Source: Halichondria panicea (taxonomy: Eukaryota; Porifera; Demospongiae; Suberitida; Halichondriidae). Taken from it: DNA of 64,000 nt. The position numbers and the translations under genes were made by a program. The stretch spans positions 1,802,201-1,866,200 of the forward strand of contig NC_087379.1 in assembly GCF_963675165.1 (NCBI RefSeq). The letters are read 5' to 3'. A model generated the notes under the pieces. It saw nothing but the letters and a program-made list of their open reading frames with translations. It was not told where the DNA came from and made no database searches. Shown piece after piece: positions 1-11,189 of the stretch (position 1 is the stretch's first letter; the number at the start of each line of letters is the position of its first letter).

Positions 1-281
1 AGGCGGAAGAAAAATGCCCATGGGTGCATGTTCAAAAACACATCTATACTAGCTTATAATCATAATTTTCTACGGTCCCGCATTTAGGGGTTTCACTTAG
101 TTATGACTAGGGGTGGGTGGGTACATGCAATTTTGAGTATCGACAGTAACAGTCACATAATAATTCTTTGTGAGCATACGAAAAAAAGCATAATATATAC
201 CCACCCCTATTAATGAACCTCAAACTTATCGTGCATTTCAAACTTTGATTTATTTGATATGATCGTTTGAAGCTGCCTTAC

Positions 282-3200
282 TCCATACAGTGAGGGTCTT
301 TTGAACTCTATATTCGTTGGTAGGCCCTTCAGGTTCACTACAATGTCTTCACTGTCATATGGAACATCTCCGATATGGCCCGTAGAGATAGCTACACCAG
401 AAGTAAATCTTGCATGTTTGTGGGGAGTATAATTATAATATTATTATACGTACATTACGTGTGTTTAGATATCGTAACAGAAAATACATCAATCAATGAT
501 GAATATATAGTACTGCCAGACCACCAGACACGACTGTGTTTTGGGGGGACTGAGCACAATATCATGTAGCAGGCAGGGTGTCATACAGGATTTTGAAGTA
601 TAGAGGGGAAATAGGGCATGCTTTGAAAAGTCACCTAAATATAGTTATTTCACTACCCTGAAGGCTATGGACACTCAGTCATACAACTAGTACCTGAATG
701 CAAATTTAGGGGGGAAATTGTCGCCAGAGGAGGGATATCTCCCTTTCCCTCTCCCCTGTATGACACCATGGCAGGTTATTGGCGTATATAGAGCAAATAT
801 GAAAGCAGTGCTAGGCCTAAATAAAGTTGCTGTTGAAAAAACAAATGACTGATACTGCATGACCAGGAGCACGAGCACATACATTTAAGTGTTCCTGCAT
901 GGTATGACTTACTACTTTTTGCTTTCATTTGTACCCGTCAAAGTCAGGAAATGTAGTTCTCTAAAATTATGCTCATGAGTACCTATTATTATGCTAACAA
1001 AATCTCCCAAGGCCTAACAAGCACCCCCCGCTACCTATATACGCACCATCACCGTGGCCTATATATAACTCATCTCAAATTAATGTAAGCACACAGAATT
1101 AAGCTCACCATATTTCTGCTGGAAAATATTCTTCACTTGTTCAACCAACTTTTTAGAAGTAGCTCTTTGAGTGGACTCAGGAAGTTCTTCCTCGGCAGAT
1201 TCTGGAGACACAATTTTATGGAATTGAATGGAGAACTATTATACAAAAATTGAGTCATATGAAAGTTCATTATAAGGACAACCTGAATAAACCAGACACC
1301 ATGACTCAGCAAAATGTACAATGTGTATAAACAGCTAGTGCTTACTTTCATAAAAGTAAGATGTAAACGAGACTTTCACTACTGGATGCTCTTTCAGATA
1401 CTGTACGCCTCTTTCACTTCCTCCAGTAAACACATCCCCTTCATGAAAATGTAGCATTAGGTTTTTGTGTAATCAGTAAAATAAATTAAATTAAATAAAA
1501 ATGCAGGCACAATCACTAAGTGATGCGGCGGGAGTTGAGACAGTAACGCTACATTTTCATAAAGGGGAGGTGTTTACTGGAGGAAGTGAAAGAGGCGTAC
1601 AGTATCTGAAAGAGCATCCAGTAGTGAAAGTCTCGTTTACATCTTACTTTTATGAAAGTAAGCACTAGCTGTTTATACACATTGTACATTTTGCTGTTAT
1701 CGGTCATTTATCTAGGTGACTACTACAAGTGCATGCATGACCGTGCAACTTATTAATTTAAAGGCAACATGTGTATATAATGTGTACTGATACAAATGTA
1801 CATTGAATGAGAGCAAGAGTCCATTGCATTGATCAGAGACATGTCGACGTATTGTAATTATAAGTCCATAATTTAACAAGCTAACGAAACACTCCTCACT
1901 TGATTGCATATACATGTAGTACATGTTCAGTTAGGTTACTATGCAGTTGGTGTACAATCCTAGCCTATTTATGTAGAGATTAATTCTCACCCCAGAATTC
2001 ATCTGTCTCATCACTTTCTGAATCTTTGGCCACGTCACTTCTTTGCTTTTTGAATATTCTCCGATTCGTTCTTTACAGTTTGCTTTTTCCTCCTCTGACA
2101 TAGATCGCCATTTCTCTGCGGCTGCTGAGTATTTCTCCTTGGTTGTAGGCAGGGTGAGTGTTAAAAAATATAATTATGTACAGCCTAAAGGGTATACATA
2201 CACATTTCACAAGTGCAAACAACAACATAACGTTTGTGAATTATTTTAAGCTTATTCTTATTGTGGTTATCTATAAATTATTATTGCAGCCCATGAAACA
2301 GATGATGTATAACTATAGTAGTCACTTTAGAACATTATTGGGGGGGGGGGGTATATTAATTATTGCTATCTATATACACTTCAGTAGAAAAACATCGTAG
2401 CAAACAAAATGCCACACAGCACAGTACAGTTTTGACGATTTAACGTTTAATATAGCACCCAGATTAAGTATTTGTAATACTGACTTTCAGACTTGAGGAA
2501 TTCTGCAACATGCACATTATATGCATTGGGGATTGATAAGAATCTGCCTTTCTTTAGTGGTCCTGGACCACCAGGAATGTCACTGCTTGCAATCCCTACT
2601 CTTGGGCTATCGCCTTTATAATTGCGCTGAGATCTCTTGTAGTTGCTAATCCAATTCTACACATATAAATATGTACATAAATATAATATTGCCACTGACA
2701 TCATGTACACAACATAATGAATCGCGGCCTTCATTATAGACCACTCGTCTTAAATTAACGTGTGAAGTGGTGGAGGTGAAAAACATCAGCATAGGGATAG
2801 TAATGATCAGAGTAGTCATTGGAACAGGTTTTACTGTAGCTAGCTAGCTGTACCTGTACTGTATAAACGATGATATTAAAGTGCTATAATTATGAGCTCA
2901 CATGGTACTTTAATTGGTGGCACTGTAATTACCCCGTGTGTGCGCAGCAGGGGTAGAGTGATTGGTGTGTGTGTGGACACAAAATGAGCTGTTTGAGCAA
3001 ACTAGACACTTTCATAGACTGCTCTGCTAGTGAGACAGTAGTTGGAAAATAATAGGCAATTTGAAACTTGTAGACGATTTTTGAAGGCGACTGTTTTCTG
3101 ATTGTATCGTTCAGCTTTATAGATTCACAAAGTTATATCCATTTGCTGCTGTGCGATGAAGCTCAACTGAGCTCAACGCATGGGGTGAATTCTCCATGAA

Positions 3201-3417
3201 TGCATAGAGCATTCACCCCATGACATTAATTATGCCATTTAGATCTATTTATGGTATTAAACCTACCAGAACAACGTCTATATAAAGGGAGATTGGTTGC
3301 CTTCTGTGCCTGAAGATGAAATAATGCACAGGTTTTGCCCTTACTTTGCATGCCCTCCTCATAAAATCTTATTAAGGTCTTTTTTTGATCCTCACTTAGT
3401 GGGTATCTATCAGCCAT
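282..3417 (-). CDS. Putative multi-exon gene: homeodomain-like exon plus HMG-box-like exons
   Basis: Five or six minus-strand segments read as one gene. The first exon starts with ATG at 3417 and ends near 3267; it has a helix-1-like stretch (YPLSEDQKKTLIRFYEEGM). The exon at 2656-2481 opens with NWISNYKRS, which resembles the third, DNA-contacting helix of a homeodomain, and ends with IPNAYNVHVAEF, like the start of an HMG box. The exon near 2145-1991 continues it with AAEKWRSMSEEEKANCKER. Further exons are about 1455-1345, about 1211-1112 and 408-282. Several junctions keep phase (1345 to 1211 is phase 1), but those between exons 1, 2 and 3 could not be reconciled, so exons may be missing or the gene may be broken. 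The 3' end may lie beyond the left edge. A nuclear DNA-binding role is inferred from the fold-like motifs only; I do not recognise the family by name. Confidence 0.5.
410..1110. other. Intron or intergenic, nothing recognised
   Basis: This stretch lies between two exon-like segments of the minus-strand gene. It is AT-rich, and I see no domain-bearing frame, transposon end or RNA gene in it. Confidence 0.4.
1308..1695. repeat. Inverted duplication of an exon, 148-bp arms
   Basis: Arms 1308-1455 and 1548-1695 are reverse complements, differing at about two of 148 positions, with a 92-bp spacer. The left arm contains the exon reading TGGSERGVQYLKEHPVVKV on the minus strand together with its donor (GAAA then GTAAGC) and adjoining intron. 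The right arm repeats all of this on the plus strand. Transcription through the locus would give a long stem. The duplication is recent or maintained by gene conversion. Confidence 0.9.
1501..1663 (+). pseudogene. Plus-strand mirror copy of an exon
   Basis: From ATG at 1501 a 53-codon frame runs to a TAG just past the splice donor at about 1658. Its last 39 residues are the inverted copy of the minus-strand exon (TGGSERGVQYLKEHPVVKV). The first 15 or so residues lie in the spacer and have no counterpart in the minus copy. It may be an orphan exon, an alternative exon in the wrong orientation, or the original exon with the minus copy as the derivative. No downstream partner exon is visible on the plus strand, so I call it a relic with low certainty. 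Confidence 0.35.
3178..3223. repeat. Short inverted repeat
   Basis: CATGGGGTGAAT and ATTCACCCCATG form perfect 12-bp arms around a short AT-rich spacer. They lie just downstream of the first exon of the homeodomain-like gene, probably inside its intron. It could be a small hairpin or part of a decayed element. Confidence 0.5.
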
Positions 3418-3589
3418 AGTGGTAAATTAATATCAGCCAAAGCATATTGTAGAGCTGCATAGAGTATTGTTCACCAGTACATGCGATACCTTTACCATCA
3501 ATATTGCTGATCCCAGCCCTATACATAGCGGTGACCTGACACATGATCTTACCTCTTCTATAAAGCCATGATCTTATGCGAAGCGGGTG

Positions 3590-4060
3590 TTGTTACCCGA
3601 GGCGCGTGGGCGGCCACGGGTATAGTAGTCTGTTGGTTTGTTTGTTTGTTACCCGAGGCGCGTGGGCGGCCACGGGTATAGTAGTCTGTCTGTTTGTTTG
3701 TCTGTTTTTTTGTTTGTTTGTAACGAGTATATCTACTCACCTGGATGCCATAGCACTGCGTTTGCAGCATAGGTAGTTACCCGAGGCGCGCGTGGGCGGC
3801 CACGGGTATAGTAGTCTGTTGGTTTGTTTGTTACCCGAGGCCGTGCCGCGGCCAGCGGGTATAGTAGTCTGTTGGTTTGTTACCCGAGGCGCGCGTGGGC
3901 GGCCACGGGTATAGTAGTATGTTGGTCTGTTTGTTACCCGAGGCGCGCGTGGGCGGCCACGGGTATAGTAGTATGTTGGTCTGTTTGTTACCCGAGGCGC
4001 GCGTGGGCGGCCACGGGTATAGTAGTCCGTTGGTCTGTTTGTTTGTTTGTAATGTGTGAG
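3590..4060. repeat. Tandem array of a GC-rich hairpin module, about 54-bp period
   Basis: Seven copies of a GC-rich module start near 3595, 3651, 3779, 3833, 3882, 3936 and 3990. Five of them are spaced 49 to 56 bp apart. Each has ends ACCCGAGGC and GCCACGGGT that can pair (one mismatch) around a GCGCGTGGGCG loop, followed by TATAGTAGT and a TTTG run. Single copies recur at 5311, about 6519, 6567 and 8113, and inverted at about 21693, 21745 and 49389. The open frames across the array are low-complexity artefacts of the repeat. Confidence 0.9.
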
Positions 4061-7000
4061 TCTACTCACCTGCATGCCATGGCACTGCGTTTACAGCATG
4101 GATAGCCTTCATACAACAAGTTATTAATTTTAATAGTGGCAGAATTTCATGTTAAACCTTCGTTGTCAAATAAAAACGAGCAAAAGCTAAGAAGCTTGTG
4201 ACTGGGTCTGCTTACCTGGATGCTCTAGCACTGCGTTTACAGCATGGGTAGCCTCCACACAACAAGTCAGTACTTCTAATAGTGGCAGCTTTCGGTGTTA
4301 AAGCTTCGTTGTCTAATAAAAGTGAGCAAAATGTAGCTTGAACAGAACTTGCACATGCGTTACTTATAACTGAAGTGATCCTGTACCAGGTCCAGAAACA
4401 ATGGAACAGGGTCACTAAAGTAGAAAGCTGTATATACCAGGAACAATATTGGAACAGGGTCACTAAACCAGAAAGCTTGCTTTAGCTGACTGGGATCCAT
4501 GCAGGACCTGGAGCCATACTTCTCTGAGACTCCATGCTTCTTTGCTGTGATCCTAATCCACAGTGCATATATTTATAGTACTACTACCTGTTCTCAAATG
4601 TTTCAGCATGCATCCAGTCTGGTTTAGTTTTATTGCTCCTGAGTTGCTGTGCAAGTCATGCATGATGATGATAACAACATCACTATATGCACTGCATTAT
4701 ATCAGTCTTCTGGTTTCTTTATAATCATGTCACCAGCCGAGGGTTTGCACTTTAGTGCTCTAGTTTGTTTGTTTGTTTGTTTGTCACAGGTATATCTACT
4801 CACCTGGATGCCACAGCGCTGCGTTTACAGCATAGATAGCCTTCACACAACAATATCTTGATTTAAATAGTGGCAGATTTTGATGTTAAAGCTTCATTGT
4901 CGAGCAAAAGCTAAGAAGCTTGAACTTGCACGTTGGCAGCTAGCTACTAGCTACACATGGCCTTGATTACGTAGTTGCAGCTGAAGTGATCCTTACCAAA
5001 TATAATTATAGTAGAAAGCTAAAATTGTGACTGGTTGTTGGCTGACTCTGGATCCTATACTCCAGCCTGGCAGGAGCCATACCTCTTTAAGTCTAAGCTC
5101 CAGGCTTCTTTGCTGTCATCCCTGTCCACAGTGCATGTCTAATGTGACATGTACCACTCAATGTTTCAGCATGCCTCCAAGTCTGGTTTAAGTTTTATTG
5201 CTCTTGAGTTGCTGTGCTAGTCATACATGCTACATGCACTGCATTATCACTCTTCTGGTTTCTTTATTATCATGTCACCAGCCGAGGGTTTGCACTTTAG
5301 TGCTCTAGTTACCCGAGGCGCGCGTGGGCGGCCACGGGTATAGTAGTATGTTGGTCTGTTTGTTTGTTTGTTTGTTTGTTTGTCACAGGTATATCTACTC
5401 ACCTGGATGCCACATCACTGCGTTTACAGCATGGATAGCCTTCACACAACAATATCTTGATTTAAATAGTGGCAGATTTTGCTGTTAAAGCTTCTTTGTC
5501 GAGCAAAAGCTAAGAAGCTTGAATAAGCTTGTGACTAGGTCTGCTTACCTGGATGCTCTAGCACTGCGTTTACAGCATGAGTAGCCTCCACACAACAAGT
5601 TAGTACTTTTGATAGTGACAGCTTTCGGTGTTAAAGCTCCTTTGTCTAATAAAAGCTAGCAAAATGTAGCTTGAACAGAACTTGCACATGCGTTACTTAT
5701 AACTGAAGTGATCCTGTACCAAGAAAACGATGGAACAGGGTCACTAAAGTAGAAAGCTGTATATACCAGAAACAATGGAACAGGGTCACTAAAGTAAAAG
5801 CTTGAATTATAGCTCCTGCTGCTGACTGGGATCCTACTCCATGCAGAACCTGGAGCCATACTTCTCTGAGACTACAGGCTTCTTTACTGTGATCCTAATC
5901 CACAGTGCATATTATCTATAGTACCACTACCTGTTCTCAAATGTTTCAGCATGCCTCCAGTCGAGTCTGGTTTAGTCCTGAGTTGCTGTGCAAGTCATGG
6001 CATGATGATGATAACAACATCACTATATATGCACTGCATTATATCAGTCTTCTGGTTTCTTTATAATCATGTCACCAGCCGAGGGTTTGCACTTTAGTGC
6101 TCTAGTAACTGAAGTGATCCTGTACCAAGAACAATGGAACAGGGTCACTAAAGTAGAAAGCTATATATACCAGGAACAATGGAACAGGGTCACTAAAGTA
6201 GAAGCTTGAATTATAGCTCCTGTGCTGCTGACTGGGATCCTACTCCATGCAGAACCTGGAGCCATACTTTTCTGAGACTCCAGGCTTCTTTACTGTGATC
6301 CTAATCCACAGTGCATAATTATATCTATAGTACCACTACCTGTTCTCAAATGTTTCAGCATGCCTCCAGTCTGGTTTAGTCCTGAGTTGCTGTGCAAGTC
6401 ATGCCAGTGCATGATGATGATAACAACATCACTATAATATATGCACTGCATTATATCAGTCTTCTGGTTTCTTTATAATCATGTCACCAGCCGAGGGTTT
6501 GCACTTCAGTGCTCTAGTTACCCGAGGCGCGTGGGCGGCCACGGGTATAGTAGTCTGTTGGTTTGTTACCCGAGGCGCGCGTGGGCGGCCACGGGTATAG
6601 TAGTATGTTGGTCTGTTTGTTTGTTTGTTTGTTTGTTTGTCACAGGTATATCTACTCACCTGGATGCCACATCACTGCGTTTACAGCATGGATAGCCTTC
6701 ACACAACAATATCTTGATTTAAATAGTGGCAGATTTTGCTGTTAAAGCTTCTTTGTCGAGCAAAAGCTAAGAAGCTTAAATAAGCTTGTGACTAGGTCTG
6801 CTTACCTGGATGCTCTAGCACTGCGTTTACAGCATGAGTAGCCTCCACACAACAAGTTAGTACTTTTGATAGTGACAGCTTTCGGTGTTAAAGCTCCTTT
6901 GTCTAATAAAAGCTAGCAAAATGTAGCTTGAACAGAACTTGCACATGCGTTACTTATAACTGAAGTGATCCTGTACCAAGAAAACGATGGAACAGGGTCA

Positions 7001-9450
7001 CTAAAGTAGAAAGCTGTATATACCAGAAACAATGGAACAGAAGAGTCACTAAAGTAAAAGCTTGAATTATAGCTCCTGCTGCTGACTGGGATCCTACTCC
7101 ATGCAGAACCTGGAGCCATACTTCTCTGAGACTCCAGGCTTCTTTACTGTGATCCTAATCCACAGTGCATATTATCTAAAGTACCACTACCTGTTCTCAA
7201 ATGTTTCAGCATGCCTCCAGTCGAGTCTGGTTTAGTCCTGAGTTGCTGTGCAAGTCATGGCATGATGATGATAACAACATCACTATATATGCACTGCATT
7301 ATATCAGTCTTCTGGTTTCTTTATAATCATGTCACCAGCCGAGGGTTTGCACTTTAGTGCTCTAGTTTGTTTGTTTGTCTGTTTGTTTGTCACAGGTATA
7401 TCTACTCACCTGGATGCCACAGCACTGCGTTTACAGCATGGATAGCCTTCACAGAACAATATCTTGATTTAAATAGTGGCAGATTTTGATGTTAAAGCTT
7501 CTTTTGTCGAGCAAAAGCTAAGAAGCTTGAATAAGCTTGTGACTAGGTCTGCTTACCTGGATGTTCTAGAACTGCGTTTACAGCATGAGTAGCCTTCACA
7601 CAACAAGTTAGTACTTTTGATAGTGGCAGCTTTCGGTGTTAAAGCTCCTTTGTCTAATAAAAGCGAGCAAAATGTAGCTTGAACAGACTTGCACATGCGT
7701 TACTTATAACTGAAGTGATCCTGTACCAAGAACGATGGAACAGGGTCACTAAAGTAGAAAGCTGTATATACCAGGAACAATGGTCACTAAAGTAGAAGCT
7801 TGAATTATAGCTCCTGCTGCTGACTGGGATCCTACTCCATGCAGAACCTGGAGCCATACTTCTCTGAGACTCCAGGCTTCTTTACTGTGATCCTAATCCA
7901 CAGTGCATATATCTATACTGTAGTGGTACTATTATAGTACCACTACCTGTTCTCAAATGTTTCAGCATGCCTCCAGTCTGGTTTAGTTTTATTGCTCCTG
8001 AGTTGCTGTGCAAGTCATACATGATAACAACATCACTATATGCATTGCATTATATTTCTGGTTTCTTTTTAATCATGACACCAGCCGAGGGTTTGCACTT
8101 TAGTGCTCTAGTTACCCGAGGCGCGTGGGCGGCCACGGGTATAGTAGTCTGTTGGTTTGTTTTTTGTTTGTTTGTTTGTTTGTTTGTTTGTCACAGGTAT
8201 ATCTACTCACCTGGATGCCACAGCGCTGCGTTTACAGCATAGATAGCCTTCACACAACAATATCTTGATTTAAATAGTGGCAGATTTTGATGTTAAAACT
8301 TCATTGTCGAGCAAAAGCTAAGAAGCTTGAACTTGCACACTTGCACGTTGGCAGCTAGCTAGCTACACGTGGCCTTGATTACGTAGTTGCAGCTGAAGTG
8401 ATCCTTACCAAATATAATTTTAGTAGAAAGCTAAAATTGTGACTGGTTGTTGGCTGACTCTGGATCTTATACTCCAGCCTGGCAGGAGCCATACCTCTTT
8501 AAGTCTAAGCTCCAGGCTTCTTTGCTGTCATCCCTGTCCACAGTGCATGTCTAATGTGACATGTACCACTCAATGTTTCAGCATGCCTCCAAGTCTGGTT
8601 TAGTTTTATTGCTCTTGAGTTGCTGTGCTAGTCATACATGCTACATGCACTGCATTATCACTCTTCTGGTTTCTTTATTATCATGTCACCAGCCGAGGGT
8701 TTGCACTTTAGTGCTCTAGTTTGTTTGTTTGTTTGTCTGTTTGTCACGAGTATATCTACTCACCTGGATGCCATAGCGCTGCGTTTGCAGCATAGGTAGC
8801 CTTCACATAACAATATCTTGGTTTAAATAGTGGCAGATTTTGATGTTAAAGCTTCTTTGTCGAGCAAAAGCTAAGAAGCTTAAATAACCTTGTGACTAGG
8901 TCTGCTTACCTGGATGTTCTAGCACTGCGTTTACAGCATGAGTAGCCTCCACACAACAAGTTAGTACTTTTGATAGTGGCAGCTTTCGGTGTTAAAGCTT
9001 CTTTGTCTAATAAAAGCGAGCAAAATGTAGCTTGAACAGAACTTGCACATGCGTTACTTATAACTGAAGTGATCCTGTACCAGGTCCAGAAACAATGGAA
9101 CAGGGTCACTAAAGTAGAAAGCTGTATATACCAGGAACAATGGAACAGGGTCACTAAAGTAGAAAGCTTACTTTAGCTGACTGGGATCCATGCATGACCT
9201 GGAGCCATACTTCTCTGAGACTCCAGGCTTCTTTGCTGTGATCCTAATCCACAGTGCATATTATCTATAGTAATACTTGTTCTCAAATGTTTCAGCATGC
9301 CTCCAGTCTGGTTTAGTTTTATTGCTCCTGAGTTGCTGTGCAAGTCATGCATGATGATGATAACAACATCACTATATGCACTGCATTATATCAGTCTTTT
9401 GGTTTCATGTCACTAGCCGAGGGTTTGCACTTTAGTGCTCTAGTTGCAAA
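4060..9450 (-). repeat. Complex tandem array of two long repeat modules
   Basis: Two modules alternate. Module A (copies near 4068, 4799, 5400, 6656, 7408, 8208 and 8760) has, in minus orientation, a segment ending in CATCCAGGTGAGTAG. Module B (copies near 4214, 5545, 6804, 7552 and 8908) ends in CATCCAGGTAAGCAG. Their outer border is a shared 60-bp block ending in GCACTTTAGTGCTCTAG on the plus strand, with TTTG microsatellites and GC hairpins between units. Full units repeat about every 0.75-1.36 kb and shorter ones about every 0.6 kb. Similar frames recur on the minus strand (around 4212-4463, 5656-5859, 6913-7119, 7654-7857 and 8906-9154), all ending near NACASSVQATFC, but they match no protein family I know. 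An inverted copy lies at 20.4-21.8 kb, and partial copies at about 36.95-37.3 and 49.22-49.42 kb. It may be a non-autonomous mobile element that expanded locally. Confidence 0.85.
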
Positions 9451-9454
9451 GGTA

Positions 9455-9900
9455 ATAATTATACTAGTACAAAAATAGACAATACTGACTATAATCTATA
9501 AGGATCTGCTGTTATTATGTTACTATAGCTATTATAGGCTTAGTACAAATATCGTTTTCAGTTTAAATTTGTCAGTCGTATCACTTTCGTGCTTTCTTGG
9601 CACCTGCAATTAGGATACGATAGTTATTGTGCATATGCATGTCACTACTCTACATTTGCTTACTTTGTTGTCCACCATTTCCTTGATCCCCTAGTGCACC
9701 TAATGTGGTCATAATTATTGTAATCAGTATAATTATTATTATTGTAATCTGTATGATAATTAGTTATGACCAAACATTGTTGTAAAAAAGCATTTGTCAA
9801 CAGTATACGTGACATTCATATAAGCCTTAGTGCATGTATAGTGGTACATGTAACTGTATTGGTATGCATGACTCTTGCGCCTCTCCTCTATATATACTAA
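9455..9900. other. Intergenic, nothing recognised
   Basis: AT-rich sequence between the repeat array and the death-domain exon. I see no coding frame, inverted repeat or RNA gene. Confidence 0.4.
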
Positions 9901-9901
9901 G

Positions 9902-10257
9902 CTAAGTGAATGCCTGCATGTAATCACCATTCATTTGTTGAGCTGATCTTTTCCTATCGTTATCACCCTCAATTTTTAAAATGGCTTTCTCGACTTTTAA
10001 GTACAAGGTGTCTAGACCCACAGTATCTGATCTGAGAGCACTTAGGAAAGTGTCAAGGTAGCAGGGACTATCTTCAAACCACTTCAGCAGCATATCACGG
10101 AAACAATGTCTCACAACGTTCGACTGATTTTTTTCCAGAATGGCTTCCAAATTGACTTCAGACAAACCCAGATAATTACCGATGTTATGCCACATGTTCC
10201 ACCCATTATATGCAACTACGTCACATAGAGTGTTGTTGTGAGAGGGGGAGAGTTCGA
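9902..10257 (-). CDS. Death-domain protein, 3'-terminal exon (partial)
   Basis: A minus-strand frame ending at a TAG near 9902 encodes a death-like domain. The markers are W-NIGNYLGLSEVNLEAI, then NVVRHCFRDMLLKWFED, then FLSALRSDTVGLDTLYLKVE, which follow the helix pattern of Death-fold domains (buried tryptophan, LGLS, ML-W and a closing A-L segment). An acceptor (TTCACAG) just before 10257 suggests an internal start, so the ATG further upstream in the frame is not needed. Such domains mediate homotypic protein contacts in apoptosis and innate-immune signalling in the cytoplasm. No upstream exon is recognisable in the next kilobase because a fold-back element occupies it. The domain call is good; the full protein and its partners are unknown. 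Confidence 0.6.
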
Positions 10258-10527
10258 CTGTGAATGTATGGATATAGCAATAGATAAACAATAGTTAAAA
10301 TGGCTTGTATAATTATACTTATAAAGTTAGTATGATTTGAGTGTATCGATCGGTTTGGCATGCTGTGTATCACATGCATGCAGAGAGTAACGTGACTTCC
10401 TGTATCTATAGATCACAAGCTTGGAATTTGCACACTGAAAAGAAGATTACATCACCCACGCTTGGATTGGTCAGTGTGCAAATATATATCCGCATACATT
10501 TGATGTATACAGTATGCCTACGTTTGA

Positions 10528-11188
10528 TACAGTGCTTTTATGCACCTTTGCAACAAGCTGGTATCACATAGTAAACCACAAATAGTACACATACAAACCA
10601 CAGGCTGCTATACAGGCAAGGAGGAAGTTGTGATGTTGTCTTATTGATGAGCTGTTACATGTAGCTGCTTAAAGGATGTGTTCAATAAAATCTAAGGCTT
10701 ACAGTAAGGACATAAGGTGGAGGATGATACACCACATACTAGGTGTGTCATTATGTGTTATCTTATACAAAACAATAGCTGAAAATCTCAATATGAACCC
10801 CTCTACTGTATGCAGGACTGTGAGGCTTTTTTAGGAAACTAGTACGGTTGAAACATTCAAGGGTATCACAAAAGTACTACTATAAAAGGAACTAAGTGCC
10901 AGAGATAAAATTGTTCTTCTTGAAGCTGTTTTAGAAACACCTAACGATCTAAGACTTACAGTAAGGACATAAGGTCACACATCTGGTGTATCATCCTCCA
11001 CCTTATGTCCTTACTGCATGCATGTAAGCCTTAGATCATATCCTTTAAGCAGCTCATCAACAAGACAACATCACTATTTCTCAAATCCCTCCTTGATAAG
11101 GCGTGTATAGCCTGTGGTTTGTATGTTTACTATTTTGTGGTTTACAATGCGATACCAGCTTGTTGCAAAGGTGCATAAAAGCACTGTA
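10528..11188. mobile_element. Fold-back element with about 210-bp inverted arms
   Basis: Arms at about 10528-10738 and 10979-11188 are imperfect reverse complements, sharing the outer tip TACAGTGC, a TTTTATGCACCTTTGCAA block, and the inner block CTTACNGTAAGGACATAAGG. The inner block occurs a third time at about 10946. The 240-bp spacer encodes a broken transposase start. The structure is a snap-back derivative of a DNA transposon. Confidence 0.85.
10720..10960 (+). pseudogene. Tc1/IS630-like transposase N-terminus, dead
   Basis: The plus frame reads ILYKTIAENLNMNPSTVCRT, VRLF, a stop, ETSTVETF, a second stop, then KELSAR-KIVLLEAVLE. This matches the two-helix DNA-binding region of Tc1/mariner-superfamily transposases, where an NLN-(x)n-STV-RT helix-turn-helix is followed by an ETGTVE-like linker and an L-L-E-VLE helix. 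Two in-frame stops (TAG and TAA) are present and the catalytic domain is absent. It is a relic of the autonomous parent of the fold-back element. Confidence 0.65.
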
Positions 11189-11189
11189 C

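Noticed and set aside
3576-4105. Several open frames rich in RGRPRA or GGHGYSS repeats
   Set aside because: They are translations of the tandem GC-rich module in different frames and on both strands. No start context, splice sites or domain support them.
4212-9154. Recurrent frames ending NACASSVQATFC in the repeat array
   Set aside because: They recur because the DNA repeats. The N-terminal halves differ by indels, no family matches, and codon patterns are not protein-like, so I list the array as a repeat rather than as genes.
3590-9450. CRISPR-like array
   Set aside because: The repeats have no unique spacers of constant length, the setting is eukaryotic with introns, and no cas genes are present.
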